Assembly (NCBI RefSeq): GCF_036785885.1
Contig: NC_092326.1
Coordinates: 43,911,072 to 43,975,071, forward strand
Direction of reading: 5' to 3'
DNA: 64,000 bases
From: Coffea arabica
Lineage: Eukaryota > Streptophyta > Magnoliopsida > Gentianales > Rubiaceae
Shown: one piece after another, positions 46,612-58,960 of the stretch
Layout: each line of letters starts with the position of its first letter
Numbering within the stretch: the stretch's first letter is position 1
The notes under the pieces: generated by a model
Told to the model about the DNA's origin: nothing
Seen by the model: only the letters and a program-made list of their open reading frames with translations
The model's database searches: none
Made by a program: the position numbers and the translations under genes

Positions 46612-47210
46612 ACATTGTATATGAAAAACTTGTTTTTCAAAAATCGAGAAATCCAAACAGAGCATAATCATTTTCGAAACTTTCAAAACTTTCAAAACAT
46701 TTCAAAATTCCACAAAATCTGTCGGAAACCCAACTCACAAACCAAGACCAAATCTTCAATTACTTCAATTATGCTTGCAAGTGCATTTACGACGCTTGTA
46801 CACTGATTGCATTTAGCAAAACAAGTTTCAACTCCAAGTAAAAGAGATAAACTGATTTGGATTCCTCTACCGAACAAATTAGCCCAGTTGAGGCACGAAT
46901 GGTGGGCTGAGGAAACTAAATGGCACCATGGTGATAATCTAGAGAGGTGAAAGGTAGCACATTTGTCAAAATAAGCTTAGAGGTAGTCGAACAAGTTTGA
47001 AAAGTTCCAAATCAACTCAGTAAGAAAGTTGACTCCCACTTTGACTATTTATGCCTTTTTTTTCTGATAATTGATTTTTAGTGTTAGTGTGTGTTTTTTA
47101 TGTTTCTATTGCTTTGTGCTGTAACTGGCTTGCTTGTGTCTTTTTTTTTCCCGTTCCTAGTGTTATTCCATATTAGTTGTCTTTTGAGTATGGTATTCCT
47201 TAGTAGTAGA
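46612..47210. other. Intergenic DNA, no gene seen
   Basis: No recognisable coding or repeat structure apart from short phrases such as the repeated TTTCAAAAC near 46680. It leads directly into the second LINE copy. Confidence 0.4.
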
Positions 47211-47214
47211 CTCT

Positions 47215-49600
47215 GGTATCTTAATGGCAGAAGAACTAGCAGAAATAATGGAAAAATTCGATCTCTTGAAGAGGAGCTAGGAGGTGCTAACTTGGATATT
47301 TGAGATATACATTTTGGCATTAAAGAGTGTCAAGTTAGTTTTGTAGGGAAAGTTAAAGGTGAGAAAATAGTAAACTTTATTGGGGTGAAAAATTTTGTAA
47401 ATTCAGCCTGGGTTATCCTCAAGAAATCAGGATAATGGAATTAGGTCCAAATCTTTTCTAGTTCTACATCTCTTGAGAGGAAGACAGAGAAAGAATTTTA
47501 GTTGATGGTCCTTCGGTCTTGGACAACTAGATACTAATGCTCAGGAACTGGTATGATAGGGTCGAAGAGAATAAATGAGCCTTTAACTTGGCACCACTAA
47601 GGGTGCAAATATGGAACTTACTAGTGTAGTGGATATCAAAGGAGGCTAGAAGGAAAATTGGCAAGGTGTTCCATGAGGTTAGAGATGCAATTGTTCCTCA
47701 AGTAGGAGGGAAAGAGGGAAGGTACTTGAAAATCTTAGTAACTGCTGACTTATCTCAACCATTACTGAGAGGAACAACTGTTAAAATGAATGGAATTACC
47801 AAATTATTGAGCTTTAAATATGAAAGGGGTCCTGATTTTTTCTACAAATGTGGAATAGTTGAGCACAATGACAGAAACTCTAAAGTTTTCATCTCTGTAA
47901 GCAAAAGGAAGTTAGAAAACCAATTTGGTCCATGGTTAAGAGCAAATGGTGGAAAGACGTCCCCACAAAAGAACCACATAACAGGTACAATCCCGAGAGA
48001 AGCTATTAGGGATTTAGCAATGGGGAACTAGTTCCTAAACATGTAAAAAGCAATGAGCCACAAACACAAGCTCAAGGGATAGACAGGCAGGAGAGGTCAG
48101 AGGGTCACATTCAAATGAAAGAAAGGAATAGAAGAATGACAGATAAGGCACAAGGTACTGCAAAAGAAGGATCCCAATAGGACAAAAATGGAGAAGAGAG
48201 ATCAGACCAATATGAGCCAATGAATGTAGGAACTCTTAAAACATATAAGGAGGGTGGCACTCCCCTGAAAACCACTTTTATTGTAAAAAGGGCTAATGAA
48301 AGCAATACTGTGATGAGAGAAGCCAGAAATCAAAATGATAACCAAAAACAGCACTCTGGTAAGGAAGGGAAATTATCAAAGATGAGCTCAGCTGAGGTGG
48401 CAAAAGAGCTAAATGATGCTCTAGCAAAGGAAGCTTTGACACAAGAGAGTAACCAAAATTCCATACAAATAAACTCAGAAAGAGCAAAGAAACAGCAAAG
48501 AGTGATGAAAAGGCATGACAGAAGAGGAAAGAAACAAATTAGATCTCCTGGAGTTGGAAGAAAAGCTTAGCAAGAGCTAGATTGAAAATGCAACACTGAG
48601 GGGCTTCAAGGTAAAAGAAAGTTAAGTCTTGTTGATGAAGAGATGGAAGATGCCTTGACAGAGGAATAAGAAACAAAAAGGAATAAGTCTGAACTTGTAG
48701 TTGGAGGAAATATGGAAGGAACTGAGGGGATAGGGGCCAGCCATACATGGTCCCTTAATGATAAATGAAGGTTTTGGTGTGGAACTGTCAAGGAGTGGGG
48801 AGTCTCTTGACAGTTCTCCAATTGAGGGAGACTAACAACCTTTTCTCTCAAAATATAGTTTTCTTAAGTGAGACAAAAAATAAAATTAGAAAAAGTCAAA
48901 GCAATTCTCAAATTTGAGAAGATGACAGTAGTGGAAGCTATGAATAGAGCTGGTGGACTGACCTTAATATGGAACAAAGACATAGAAGTTATGAAAGTGG
49001 TTACCACTGCATTCATTATAGAAGCACATGTTAAGGATTTAAACAGCAAGGTGGACTGGTGGCTAATTGAAATTTATGATAGTTGTAAAAGTGGTATCAG
49101 AAAGAATCAGTGGAAAGTCATTAAGAAAAGAAAAAGACTTTGGGGAGACAGATAGCTTTTGGCTGGCGACTTTAATGATATTATTTCAAATGAATTAGAA
49201 ATAGAGTGGCAGATTAAGAGCGGAGTGGAACTTCAAGGACTTTAAGGATTTCATAGTTGAAAATGATCTGATAGATATGGCCTTTAAAGGCAACCCCTAG
49301 ACATGGAGTAACAATTGGGAAGAAGAGGGGGAGGGCAGACAGAGGCTGGACAGAGGTTTGAGTAGTCCAACTTGGTACCAAAGCTTTGAGGGAGCTGATT
49401 GTGACCATATGGACACTTACAGCTCATATCACAATATGCTATTGATCAATACTAATCGTCTGGCAAATAGAAGAAAGAAAAGGTTTTTCTTTAATAAAAG
49501 GTGGTTACAAAGACAAGGAATAGCCCAAGTGGTGAACAATGCTTGGAATCAAAGGTTTAAAAGCTCCAACATGTTTAGATTGACAAAAAAGATATAAATA
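47215..49600 (+). mobile_element. Decayed L1-type LINE, plus strand, lacking reverse transcriptase
   Basis: ORF1 pieces come first: ELAEIMEKFDLLKR near 47230, then 47666-48031 with TVKMNGITKLLSFKYERGP, a decayed zinc knuckle (FFYKCGIVEHND) and QFGPWLRA. A charged linker follows to about 48760. The endonuclease then starts with VLVWNCQGVG (near 48775), continues with LSETKNKIRK and MNRAGGLTLIWNK, and includes LLAGDFNDI near 49160. The linker RRKKRFFFNKRWLQRQGI ends near 49597, exactly the part found before the RT in the minus-strand copy at 2.3-5.3 kb. No RT follows. Several stops and frameshifts make it inactive. Confidence 0.85.
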
Positions 49601-50359
49601 TTGTTAAAAAATTATTGGTTTATGTACTTTTTAAGGCCTATTACTTATTCATGTTTAGTTTTAATGTTGTAGTCTTGTAAATATTAAATTAGTTTTATAA
49701 CCCAATAGTATAGTAATTATATTCAAAAAATTGAGGAGCAATAAGTGAATTTGAACTAAATCTAAATAAGACTCAAAATCCGAATATTTTGTGAGTTAAG
49801 TATGATCATTATATTTATTTATCCAAAACTCACGCTCCGAAATTCGAAAATATTACAAATTAAATGAAATAAATTTGAATTTATGAAAACCCAACTCATA
49901 TGACCTGATTAACGGGCCTAGGTACTTGATGAGGAGCTGAGGATCTCATGTGCCTTCCTCACTTAAAATTTTAAAAAAAGGAGGGAAAAAGGGAAGAGTT
50001 GAGTTGTTTTTTGGAAATTAGCAACTTAAAATTTTAATATCTCAAGTATAATTAAGCTAGTCGAATTGATTCCTGCTACTTGTACAGAGACATATATACA
50101 CAAATTCAACTGGGAAATGAATTTTCAAATAGGATAAGCAGGAACGAACAAACTAAACATCCAAAAAAATTTTACCTTGAGAAAAAAAGAGACACTATAT
50201 AGAGAGACATATCATTTTGTTTTACGATAGGCGCTTGCAAGAGCACCCGTAGCCTCTTTAAACTTGTTAGAATAGATTAGACTATACAAATATTATCATT
50301 GTCGGAAAAAACACACACACACACCAATGTAGTAGTAGTTGACTTCTTGTTATAGTAGA
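49601..50359. other. AT-rich intergenic DNA, no gene seen
   Basis: The 3' part of the LINE is absent. Instead there is AT-rich sequence and a short (AC)n run near 50311. No feature can be supported. Confidence 0.4.
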
Positions 50360-50369
50360 TTAGTCCGTG

Positions 50370-50609
50370 GGAAGAAGGGCAGGAACGGTTGCAGTTCCTG
50401 ACAGTTCACGGTCAAGATTTGACAAAAAAAAAATTGTAAGGTCCATATCTCATCTTATATCTCGTTTTTTACAATATGTGTGGAATTCACAAAATTTTAT
50501 TTTAAAATTACACGTTATTGAAAGTAAATTACACTATATATAAATAAAATTACGCCGTGTGAAAAAAGCGCGTAACCTTCAGAAACGATTGCACTCCTGC
50601 CCCTGATCC
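50370..50609. mobile_element. Mutator-like MITE, AACGGTTGCAG family, copy 3, with 10-bp TSD
   Basis: The ends are GGAAGAAGGGCAGGAACGG and, inverted, GGATCAGGGGCAGGAGTGC. A perfect 10-bp duplication, TTAGTCCGTG, is present at 50360-50369 and 50610-50619. The interior (GTTCACGGTCAAGATTTG, TGTGTGGAATTCAC) is the reverse-oriented equivalent of the copy at 16732-16980. Confidence 0.85.
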
Positions 50610-50619
50610 TTAGTCCGTG

Positions 50620-51395
50620 GGTGGAGCTGGTTGTCGAACAAGATCGAGTTGATGTTACTTACAACATGGCCTAAGCTAGTCTTGTTTTGGTCACCTGCTG
50701 AGTTGGCCAGTCTGTCTCTCTGTGAAGCCGCACGCACGGCTGGTTTGAGGGCGCTCAGGTACGCAATGCATGCAAGAGGCGTTTTCCACCTGATACAAGC
50801 TAAATCGGTTCTTCAATGGGTCCTATCCTGTTGTTACAAGCCACCCAATCTCATTTTGTTTAAAAATCCAGTAATTAGTCGCATCTCGTGCCACTACTTT
50901 TGTGGGTCCAATATTACAGATCTGATGGTACGTTGACCGTTTCACAACCGAACAAGGAAAATTTATGTAGCCTGTACATGTAATTTCCTGCCTAATTCGC
51001 CCGTCCCCCAATCGGATGCAATTTTGAGCCCCCACAATATTCAACAAATTGGATAACTACCCTAAGGAAAAGGTCTACTAGTTGCAAGGTTGAAAGAGTA
51101 AAATAAACCTCGTCAAATAGACATTGTATTACTAAATAAATGAATGAATGAAGTAAGGAAATTTCACCAATTTTTATGTATTTTGTTTTTTGCTTGTTTA
51201 TTTTCTAACTCATATAAGGATGCGTGGATTGCGTGCCAAAGCAATTCTGATACTTGTGAGTTAAGTAACTGTGAAACTTTCTTTTCTCGTCGGATACTGC
51301 CTCGTGTTTTGCAGTCCTTAACCCAATGATGCACGATGATACTCTGTCTATGCGTACATGTAAACCTTTAGATATGCGCTCCGTAGATGATAATG
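50620..51395. other. Intergenic DNA, no gene seen
   Basis: Mixed sequence with one 101-codon open frame at 50631-50936 that I do not recognise. No evidence makes it a gene. Confidence 0.35.
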
Positions 51396-51398
51396 AAT

Positions 51399-51563
51399 AT
51401 GTTTGGATAGAGTATTATTTAAAATAATTATTATAACACTTTTTGTGATGTAATGTATGTAAAATAAAAAAATAGTTAAAAATATAAAAAATTAAATTAA
51501 AAAATATGTTTATAATGCGAGCGAAATATTATTTGAGATAATTTAACAATCCAAACGCACTTA
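51399..51563. mobile_element. MITE of the TTTGGATA family
   Basis: The left end TGTTTGGATAGAGTATTATT and the right end AATCCAAACGCA are inverted. The interior TAACACTTTTTGTGATGTAA matches the 13.5-kb copy. The flanks ATGAATAT and CTTAATAT agree at 6 of 8 bases, possibly an eroded TSD. Confidence 0.6.
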
Positions 51564-51699
51564 ATATTTCTTGCGATTGTAAACCTTTAAATAATGCCTG
51601 CACGCGCCAGAATGCCGGTATATTTTCAAGTTTCCGGGTAGTAAAATGCGAGTACCCAAGTTCAAGGGGGCAAAAGTGTGATTAACCCAAAGTAGTAGT

Positions 51700-52041
51700 A
51701 GTTACTAAGGTTTGACCACCCATCGGATGACACGTGGCTTCAACGCTTTGGATTGCGTGAGAGCAGTGGCCTGCCTGCGGGTGGGGGGAATCAATATGAG
51801 CCCCTATTTCTCTCTCTCTCAGCCAGCACCCGGCCTTCAGCGGCCGCAGACATGCAATTGAACGAAGGAGAAGAAAGACCCCAAACCAAGAAAAAAGAGT
51901 GGTGTATGCTTCCTATCCGAATAATAATCTACTGATTGATTGATTGATTTTAATCCAACACCACCAGCAATTTTATAGCAATTTGGCAATTAAGAAGAAG
52001 GAGAAGGAGGAGGAGGAGGAGGAGAAGAAGAAGGAGAAGAG
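51700..52041 (+). promoter_or_regulatory. Promoter and 5' leader of GPAT9
   Basis: A G-box/ABRE-like site, GACACGTGGC, has its CACGTG core at 51731-51736, about 310 bp before the start codon. The leader just before the ATG is a purine-rich GAA/GGA repeat (about 51990-52041). CACGTG elements bind bZIP/bHLH factors; whether this one controls GPAT9 is inference. Confidence 0.45.
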
Positions 52042-55000
52042 ATGAGTAAAATGAAAGCTTCGAGCTCGGAATTGGATTTGGATCGACCAAATATCGAGGA
52101 CTATCTGCCCTCTGGATCCATCCAGGAACCTCACGGCAAACTTCGCCTGTACCTTACTGCTGCTGCTTATTTCTCTCTTAAATATATATTATATAATTAT
52201 ACAAAAATAAACTTTGGGCTAGCCATAGATTTCAAAACTCGACTGTGCCTATCTTTTTTTTTTTTGTAGGCGTGATTTGCTCGACATTTCCCCTACCCTC
52301 ACTGAGGCCGCTGGTGCCATTGTTGATGTAAACGCCTTTCTCTACCTTTTTTTTCAACATAAGTAGAGAAAGTGGATTTGATTGATTTTAATCCGAATAA
52401 TATATCACAGGACTCCTTCACACGATGTTTCAAGTCGATTCCTTCAGAACCATGGAACTGGAATATATATCTCTTTCCTTTGTGGTGCGTGGGTGTCCTT
52501 TTCAGATACTTAGTTCTTTTTCCATTAAGGTTAGTTTTTACTACTAGTTTGGGCTTCTCTGCCTCTTCCTTATCATACCAAAAACAGGGATAAACGTGGA
52601 TTCTGCATATAGATCAACACTGGGACTGGGAACTTATAAAAGATCTACCCCTTGCTTTGCAATGCTATACTAAGTTTGAAGATTTACTGTTGCTTGTTCA
52701 GTGGTTGGCATACTTTGTATAGGCTTATCGGCTGTGGATTTAATCAAGTGTGCAGAATTAATTGTTTAAGTACGTGCTGTAGTAGTTGATAAGTCGGAGC
52801 CATACCAACTTGCATATACAACTAGTTTCATCATGTTTGTAATACTAGGTATGGCTTTCATCATGTTTTAGCCAATTTATACTTGACCTCCTTAAGTTTG
52901 AGAGAGAAATGCACGTATATGTATGTGAGAAAATTATTTCATTCTTTGCTTTTGGTCTATCTATCAAACAGGGTCTGCTGCAATTCCGGTGATACTTTGA
53001 AGGCTTTTTTTTTGGGGTTAAAATACAGAAAAGCCCCTTGTGGTTAAGCGAACCCATAGAAGAACTGCTATAGTTTCAAAACATATATTTCGGTATCTTG
53101 TAGTTGGAACTAATTTGAAAAAGTGACGGAAATTGTCTGAATTAATGGGTTTGAGATACACGTGCCTCTTTTGCGAGTATTTGTATTGAAAACAAATAAA
53201 TTTTCAGCTGATATACCTATTGTACTCTTTAGGGATAAAATGCCAAAAAGCCTCTTGGGGTTAAGCGGACCTGCAAAAAAAAAAATCCCCTATAGTTTTA
53301 AAACATACACTTCGTGGTTTTAAACTTTTTATTCTTCTCAACTTTCCCCCTCAATATTCTATACTGTTCCCTCTAAAATTTTTGATGTGTCATTCTTAAT
53401 TACATTGGCTCCCCTTAATAAATTAAGAATTCTTAATACTTATGCTTCACAAAAGTGTTATATCTAATTAAGGTTTGTTATTGATATAAATCCAAAAAAA
53501 AATTCTTTTGACGTTGCTAAATTACCACTATATTATAGCATAACATAGATGTCAAAGTCTAATGGAAAGAGTGTGTTTAAAATAAGCTTTTTTTTATTGT
53601 AAATTTACTATGATTATATTTGGTGTGATGTCAAAAGTTGACCCCTATGACCCTAAGGTCCTGACTCCACCATTGAGCAAGAGAGGGGAGGAAGGGAGAG
53701 AAGGAAGAAGAGGGAGTGGGGTGGTGATGGAAGGGAGGATGGCAGTAGGAGTGGTGGTAGCAATTGGTAACCACAGAGGACTTTTCTGCAAGTTGATTTA
53801 ACCATAGGGGATTTTTCCTTAATTTGCTTAACCAGGGCGGTTGTTAAAGGGATTTTTTGCTTATATGTATATTAGGATGATTGTGTTATTTCATCTACTT
53901 CCGTTACTTTTAACGATTTCTATTGCTATTTCATATTAGTTTAAACCACGAGGGCCCATAATGTATGATTTGAAACTATAAGGGGTTTCTCCGTAGGTTG
54001 CTATTTCGATACCATTTTAATGAACTTCATTATTATGTAGCTGTTGGAACTGATGATTTTCCAGTGCTTAGGGTTGGGGATTTTGCAAAAGAGTTAGTTT
54101 GTAAATATCGTTAATGTTCTGCTATCTCTTAATGCTTCGAAATCTCATCACAGGGTAATCGTGTTGACAGTAGGATGGATAATATTTCTCTCATGCTATA
54201 TTCCAGTGCATTTGCTATTGAAAGGGCATGACAAGTTGAGAAAAAAATTGGAGGTAAAATTACTGTATACTCTTTTGCTCTTTTCGTGCAAACTTTCTAT
54301 CTGTTACATAGAGTCTGGTAATTGTGAACAGCAGTTGAGTATTGTAGTCATTCTATTCTGTCACTATTACTGTAGGCTTTGGAAATTCTGCAAGGCTCAC
54401 TTGGATTGGTTAATTTGCTTTAAAGTGTCAGCGTAGCACCTGTAAACTTAGGAAATTTGAATATAATAGTTTTATTAGCAACAATCAGATGATAGCATGC
54501 AAGTCTCCACTTTGTTTGCTCTTGTAGCAGAAGATAGATAGTAATATTTTATGTACGGCTCTGATTTTTTTTCTTTTTTCCCTAAAATTTTCCAAGAGGT
54601 GTCTTGTGGAGTTGATTTGCAGTTTCTTTGTGGCATCATGGACTGGGGTTGTCAAATATCATGGTCCACGTCCTAGCATCCGGCCTAAGCAAGTATGCTG
54701 AATTTGGTGTTGATTTTTTAGATGCATCAGAGCACTTTCTGCTTCTAGTCCAAATGAAACCTTTTTTCCTAACAGAATTTGCACTTTAAATGGTTGAAAC
54801 AGGTATTTGTAGCAAATCATACATCAATGATTGATTTCATTATTCTGGAACAGATGACTGCATTTGCTGTAATTATGCAGAAGCATCCAGGGTGGGTTGG
54901 TAAGTGTCTGTTATTGGTTTTTTGTACTTCACACTGTTGTTGGAACTCTTAGCTCTGAATTTTATCTCCCCTACATGGAACATGACTGCCCATTAAAAAT

Positions 55001-57324
55001 AGAGAGGTCTTTTTGGTAACTTACGATAACCCCTAATTTCATGTTCAGGGATCCTGATTTTGTAAAATAGAGATTTTTGTTTTTTTAAGTCTTTCATTAT
55101 TCACCCCATCCAGAAATTTCAGGTAATCATTGAGTTGAACAATATGCAGTTATGTATAATTTTTGAAATGAATGCAGAGTTTGGAATTGATGTCTTGAGT
55201 AAGAATGCTGTGCGCTAGTTCGTTGCACATATTGGAGGTCAAAACTGTTTGTACTTGTAGCATTATCGTTGTTGGCTTTGGAGTTTACCTGTGTTTCGCC
55301 TTTGGTGAGAGAGAAATGTAGTAGCACGTATCAGAACTGGAGCAAACAGTAACGTGATTTTGCGTCCCTTAACTGGTCAAAAGAATAGATAGCAAACAAT
55401 TTTGCCAGTGTCCTGATTCAGGTCATTTCTGGACGTCATGGGTTGGCTTGCTATGTGCTGTTCTCTATTACAATCTGCTTTGTTTGCTTACAAGCAAATT
55501 TTCTCCATCTTCAAACATATTTAAACCGATAGGCCTGGAAACAGTAGCTGATTTAAAATTGGAGAACAGAGATTTACCTTCTTTTTCTTCAGTACATGCT
55601 ATCTTTTTGTTCCAGAAACTTGTTAGTTTGAAATTGCTTGTAATATGTAGTGTTATAAAGGAAATGCTTTGCAACAGTGAAAGATTTACTGAGGGGCAAA
55701 ATCAGAGAAACTAAATGTATGTTGTTCTCCAATATCTGGGGTCGGCGGGTATCAATTAATTTTACAATATATGACATATTTGTAGGGTTATTGCAAAGCA
55801 CTATTTTAGAAAGTGTTGGATGCATCTGGTTCAACCGTTCAGAGGCTAAGGACCGTGAAATCGTAGCGAGAAAGTATGTATTACTGAACAGCCTACTCTG
55901 CTTCCTTTTCTTTTCGGATTGAGTATTGTAGTTTCAATTCTCTATTTTCAGGCTAAGAGAGCATGTTGAGGGGCCAGACAACAATCCTCTTCTTATATTT
56001 CCTGAAGGAACATGTGTAAATAATCATTACACAGTTATGTTCAAGAAGGTAATTGTTGTCTAACACTAGCTAAATCTACTGAAGATATTGAAAATTGGAA
56101 ACTGCTCACAGCATACTTTTTCCTTTCTGTCATTAATCCTGTTTACAACTGTGGTCAAAGTTTAAATTCTCTATTGTCAGTTATTAAACAGTTTTTTATT
56201 TTTATTTTTATTTTTTATTTTTATTTGGGGTGGGGGTTGTGCAAGCTGTTGGGTCCTGCTTCTATGTTCAGCTTAGCGATGATTTCAGTTCTGCAAAAGC
56301 TTGGAACTTGTACTTTTCTCTGTTTTCCCCTGCAGGGTTTCAAACTCCTGTTCCTGCATTAGCCCTCCTTTTTCCTGTTATTTGGTGAATCTTAACCACA
56401 TTTGAGGAAGTTCTTGTGGTTAACTAGGTCACAACTTATGTAATCTTTTTTTGTGATGGTTAGGGTGCTTTTGAACTTGGTTGCACTGTTTGCCCAATCG
56501 CAATTAAGTACAACAAAATATTTGTCGACGCCTTTTGGAATAGTAGAAAGTAAGATATCTTTATCCTGTCTCAACTTGGATTTTCCATATTATTGATGTT
56601 GAATGAGATTCTGCTCTCCTGTTGCAATGCTATCTGTAAAGCACGCATCTTTAGATGATTAAGCAGTGGTCATGTGATTAAATTGTTCACATCTCCCCGT
56701 TAGTAAAAAGAAAACCAATATGGCTTACTTCAATGACATGTTTCTTGTTGTTAGGCAATCCTTCACAATGCATCTGTTGCAGCTTATGACATCATGGGCT
56801 GTTGTTTGTGATGTGTGGTACCTGGAGCCCCAAAATCTGAAACCTGGAGAAACACCTATTGAATTTGCAGAAAGGTAGGTGGCTTTCTTGAATTGTGATG
56901 CTTAAATAATATTGGCGGTTTGTGTGCTGTTGGATTTCACTGGAGCCATATAATACTTCTTTCTCGGAGAAATCCTCTTGATAAAACAGGCTTAATTTCC
57001 ATTGGCAGGGTGAGGGACATTATTTCTGTTCGAGCGGGCCTTAAAAAGGTTCCATGGGATGGATACTTGAAATATTCTCGTCCTAGCCCTAAGCATCGTG
57101 AGCGAAAGTAAGTTCTCAGTTGTTTAATTGCTTTCTTAAATTACCGTCTCCAGAACCGCCCCGGCTAAGGAGATGGTGCACAAAATTCTTGAGTTGATCT
57201 TTACGGGTCAATTTGTTCTTTTTTGGCGCAAGTTTTTTCTTCTCTGATCATTCTCGTGTATTCTGTCAATTTTAGGCAACAGAGCTTTGCAGAATCAGTT
57301 TTGCGCCGCCTTGAGGAGAAATAG
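52042..57324 (+). CDS. GPAT9: GPAT9: ER glycerol-3-phosphate 1-O-acyltransferase
   Basis: Twelve coding exons: 52042-52148, 52270-52327, 52411-52529, 54154-54253, 54597-54692, 54803-54899, 55786-55873, 55952-56048, 56464-56549, 56755-56874, 57009-57107 and 57276-57324. All introns are GT-AG with matching phases, giving 371 residues (Arabidopsis GPAT9 has about 376). The enzyme acylates sn-glycerol-3-phosphate with acyl-CoA at the ER, the first step to membrane lipids and triacylglycerol. Acyltransferase motifs are present: NHTSMID with H166 and D171 (HX4D), GCIWFNR (204-210), FPEGTC (238-243) and VCPIAIKY. The N-terminal LDRPNIEDYLPSGS and hydrophobic segments near 78-95 and 100-115 fit the family. 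Intron 3 is swollen by inverted-repeat elements. No defect is visible. Confidence 0.97.
53014..53994. repeat. Nested inverted-repeat elements inside GPAT9 intron 3
   Basis: The outer arms share CTATAGTTTCAAAACATA near 53068 and, inverted, TTATAGTTTCAAATCATA near 53965-53985. An inner pair lies at about 53231-53300 (GGGATAAAATGCC...GGGGTTAAGC) and 53800-53870 (inverted, with AAAAATCCC and GGTTAAGC). Together they make up most of the 1624-bp intron. TSDs could not be fixed, so superfamily assignment is open. Confidence 0.5.
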
Positions 57325-58385
57325 GAGTATGATCCGACACGGTTTTTTTTTTTGGGCATGCGTAATTAAACTGGCAGGAATCAGAGGTCAAATGTTGATA
57401 TGAAGTTCATTTTACTTTTTCTATTTAATTGGAATTATTTATTTGGATGACGTGCATTAAGCAAAGGGCTGTGACTTCTGGCTTGTAAGTGATTGATTTA
57501 GTTGAACCCATACAATTTTGGGCTGTGAGGGAGAAGATTGGTTTTGCCTGACACACGTAGTTGCTATTTTTTTTCGGAGACGATAAATCTATTTTATCCT
57601 ATACTAAGGGGGAGGGGACGGATTTAAGGAGGTCCAGAGGTAATCCGGAGGAGACTGAACTACCATCGAATCAGACGGTTGCACAGCACACTCGCCTGAA
57701 TTTTTTTAGAAACAAATCACTTAGATGTGACATTTTTTTGTGGAGTCAAGGTTTTTCACCCACTTAGGCGATGGCGATTAGCCCAAAGGCTGATGGTTTA
57801 GTTGCTTGTTATGAAGGATAAATTTTGTATGTTGATGATGCACGGTGGAGGACATGAATGTTTTGGTTATAAAGGGCAGAATATTTGTAGTCGAAAATTG
57901 GGGATGAAGGATTAATAAGCAGACTTTTAACTGACCAAGGAAGAACCACGAGGAGTTGTGCAAGAAACACTCGAAAGTAAAAAAGAAGAAGGGGTAGTTT
58001 CATAAATCACTCCTAAGGTTTTTGACAATTTTACTGGCCTTCCTTGAGATTTGCAAAATGACATTGACCTTTCCTAATAGAATTGTTGGTCTATTATTTG
58101 CTTACCTCACTTGGGAACAAAAAGAGTTGTTAGAGATTTCTTCAATGATGAATATTAACTTGCAAAAATTGCTATTACTAAATGGTGCCAATTGATATGC
58201 CAAATATTTATTCGCTTTTATAATAATGAATACACCAAACAATATTTTATTTGGATTTTTCTCACTCTAAAAAAATATGTTCAGATGCCTTGTGATTATG
58301 CTTGCAATATTAAATTTTACGATTCTCACCTTAGATTGATGAATCAACTTATATTTCACCTTCAACTCGCTAAATCCACACCAAA
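57325..58385. other. GPAT9 3' flank and intergenic DNA
   Basis: The first few hundred bases presumably include the GPAT9 3' UTR. The segment around 57565-57785 is related to that at 19586-19800 (shared ACTGAAC...AC(C/T)ATCGAA...CAGACGG order) and may be a dispersed SINE-like repeat. No gene is seen. Confidence 0.4.
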
Positions 58386-58389
58386 TCAC

Positions 58390-58560
58390 AGTACTGGATT
58401 TGTTTGGATATCAAATTTTTTCAAATAATATTTTGCTTACATCATAAATATATTTTGAATTCATTTTTTTATATTTTTAATTACTTTTTTATCTCATATA
58501 TATTACATTATCAAAAAAATATTACAATAATTATTCCAAATAATTCTGCTACTTCAAGTA
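58390..58560. mobile_element. Degenerate MITE, TTTGGATA family
   Basis: It starts TTGTTTGGATATCAAATTTT. Its interior has TTTTTTATCTCATATATATTAC and ATTACAATAATTATTCCAAA, the inverted equivalents of phrases in the better copies. The right end is decayed. Confidence 0.45.
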
Positions 58561-58960
58561 GAAATGAGATCCATCATCTTAATAAATAGGAGTAGTGCTT
58601 CTGTATATGTTTTAACTCCTCGCGGGGCTTTTGGCTTTCCACCGTCGAAGCGTCCGGTGTACCTCAGAATTTTTTATGCCTGCTGGTCCAGCTTTCTCAA
58701 GATTCCAGAGCGATTAAAAAAAGCAAAAAAAAAAAAAAAGATTTCTGACGGGTAGTTCCCGTGTCTTCATGAGTTATGACAAATTGACAATCAGACTGGC
58801 CGCTGGTATATGAGATTTCCCCAGTAGGAGCACTGTATTATTTTTTATTATTTACTTATTTATTCTTTTTGACCATTGGATATTTGTTTTTCCGTTTTCA
58901 TGGTACGAAAGACTGGTTGGCTGATTTTACATTAGATGCTTGCGCAGTTTGTAATGGGAG

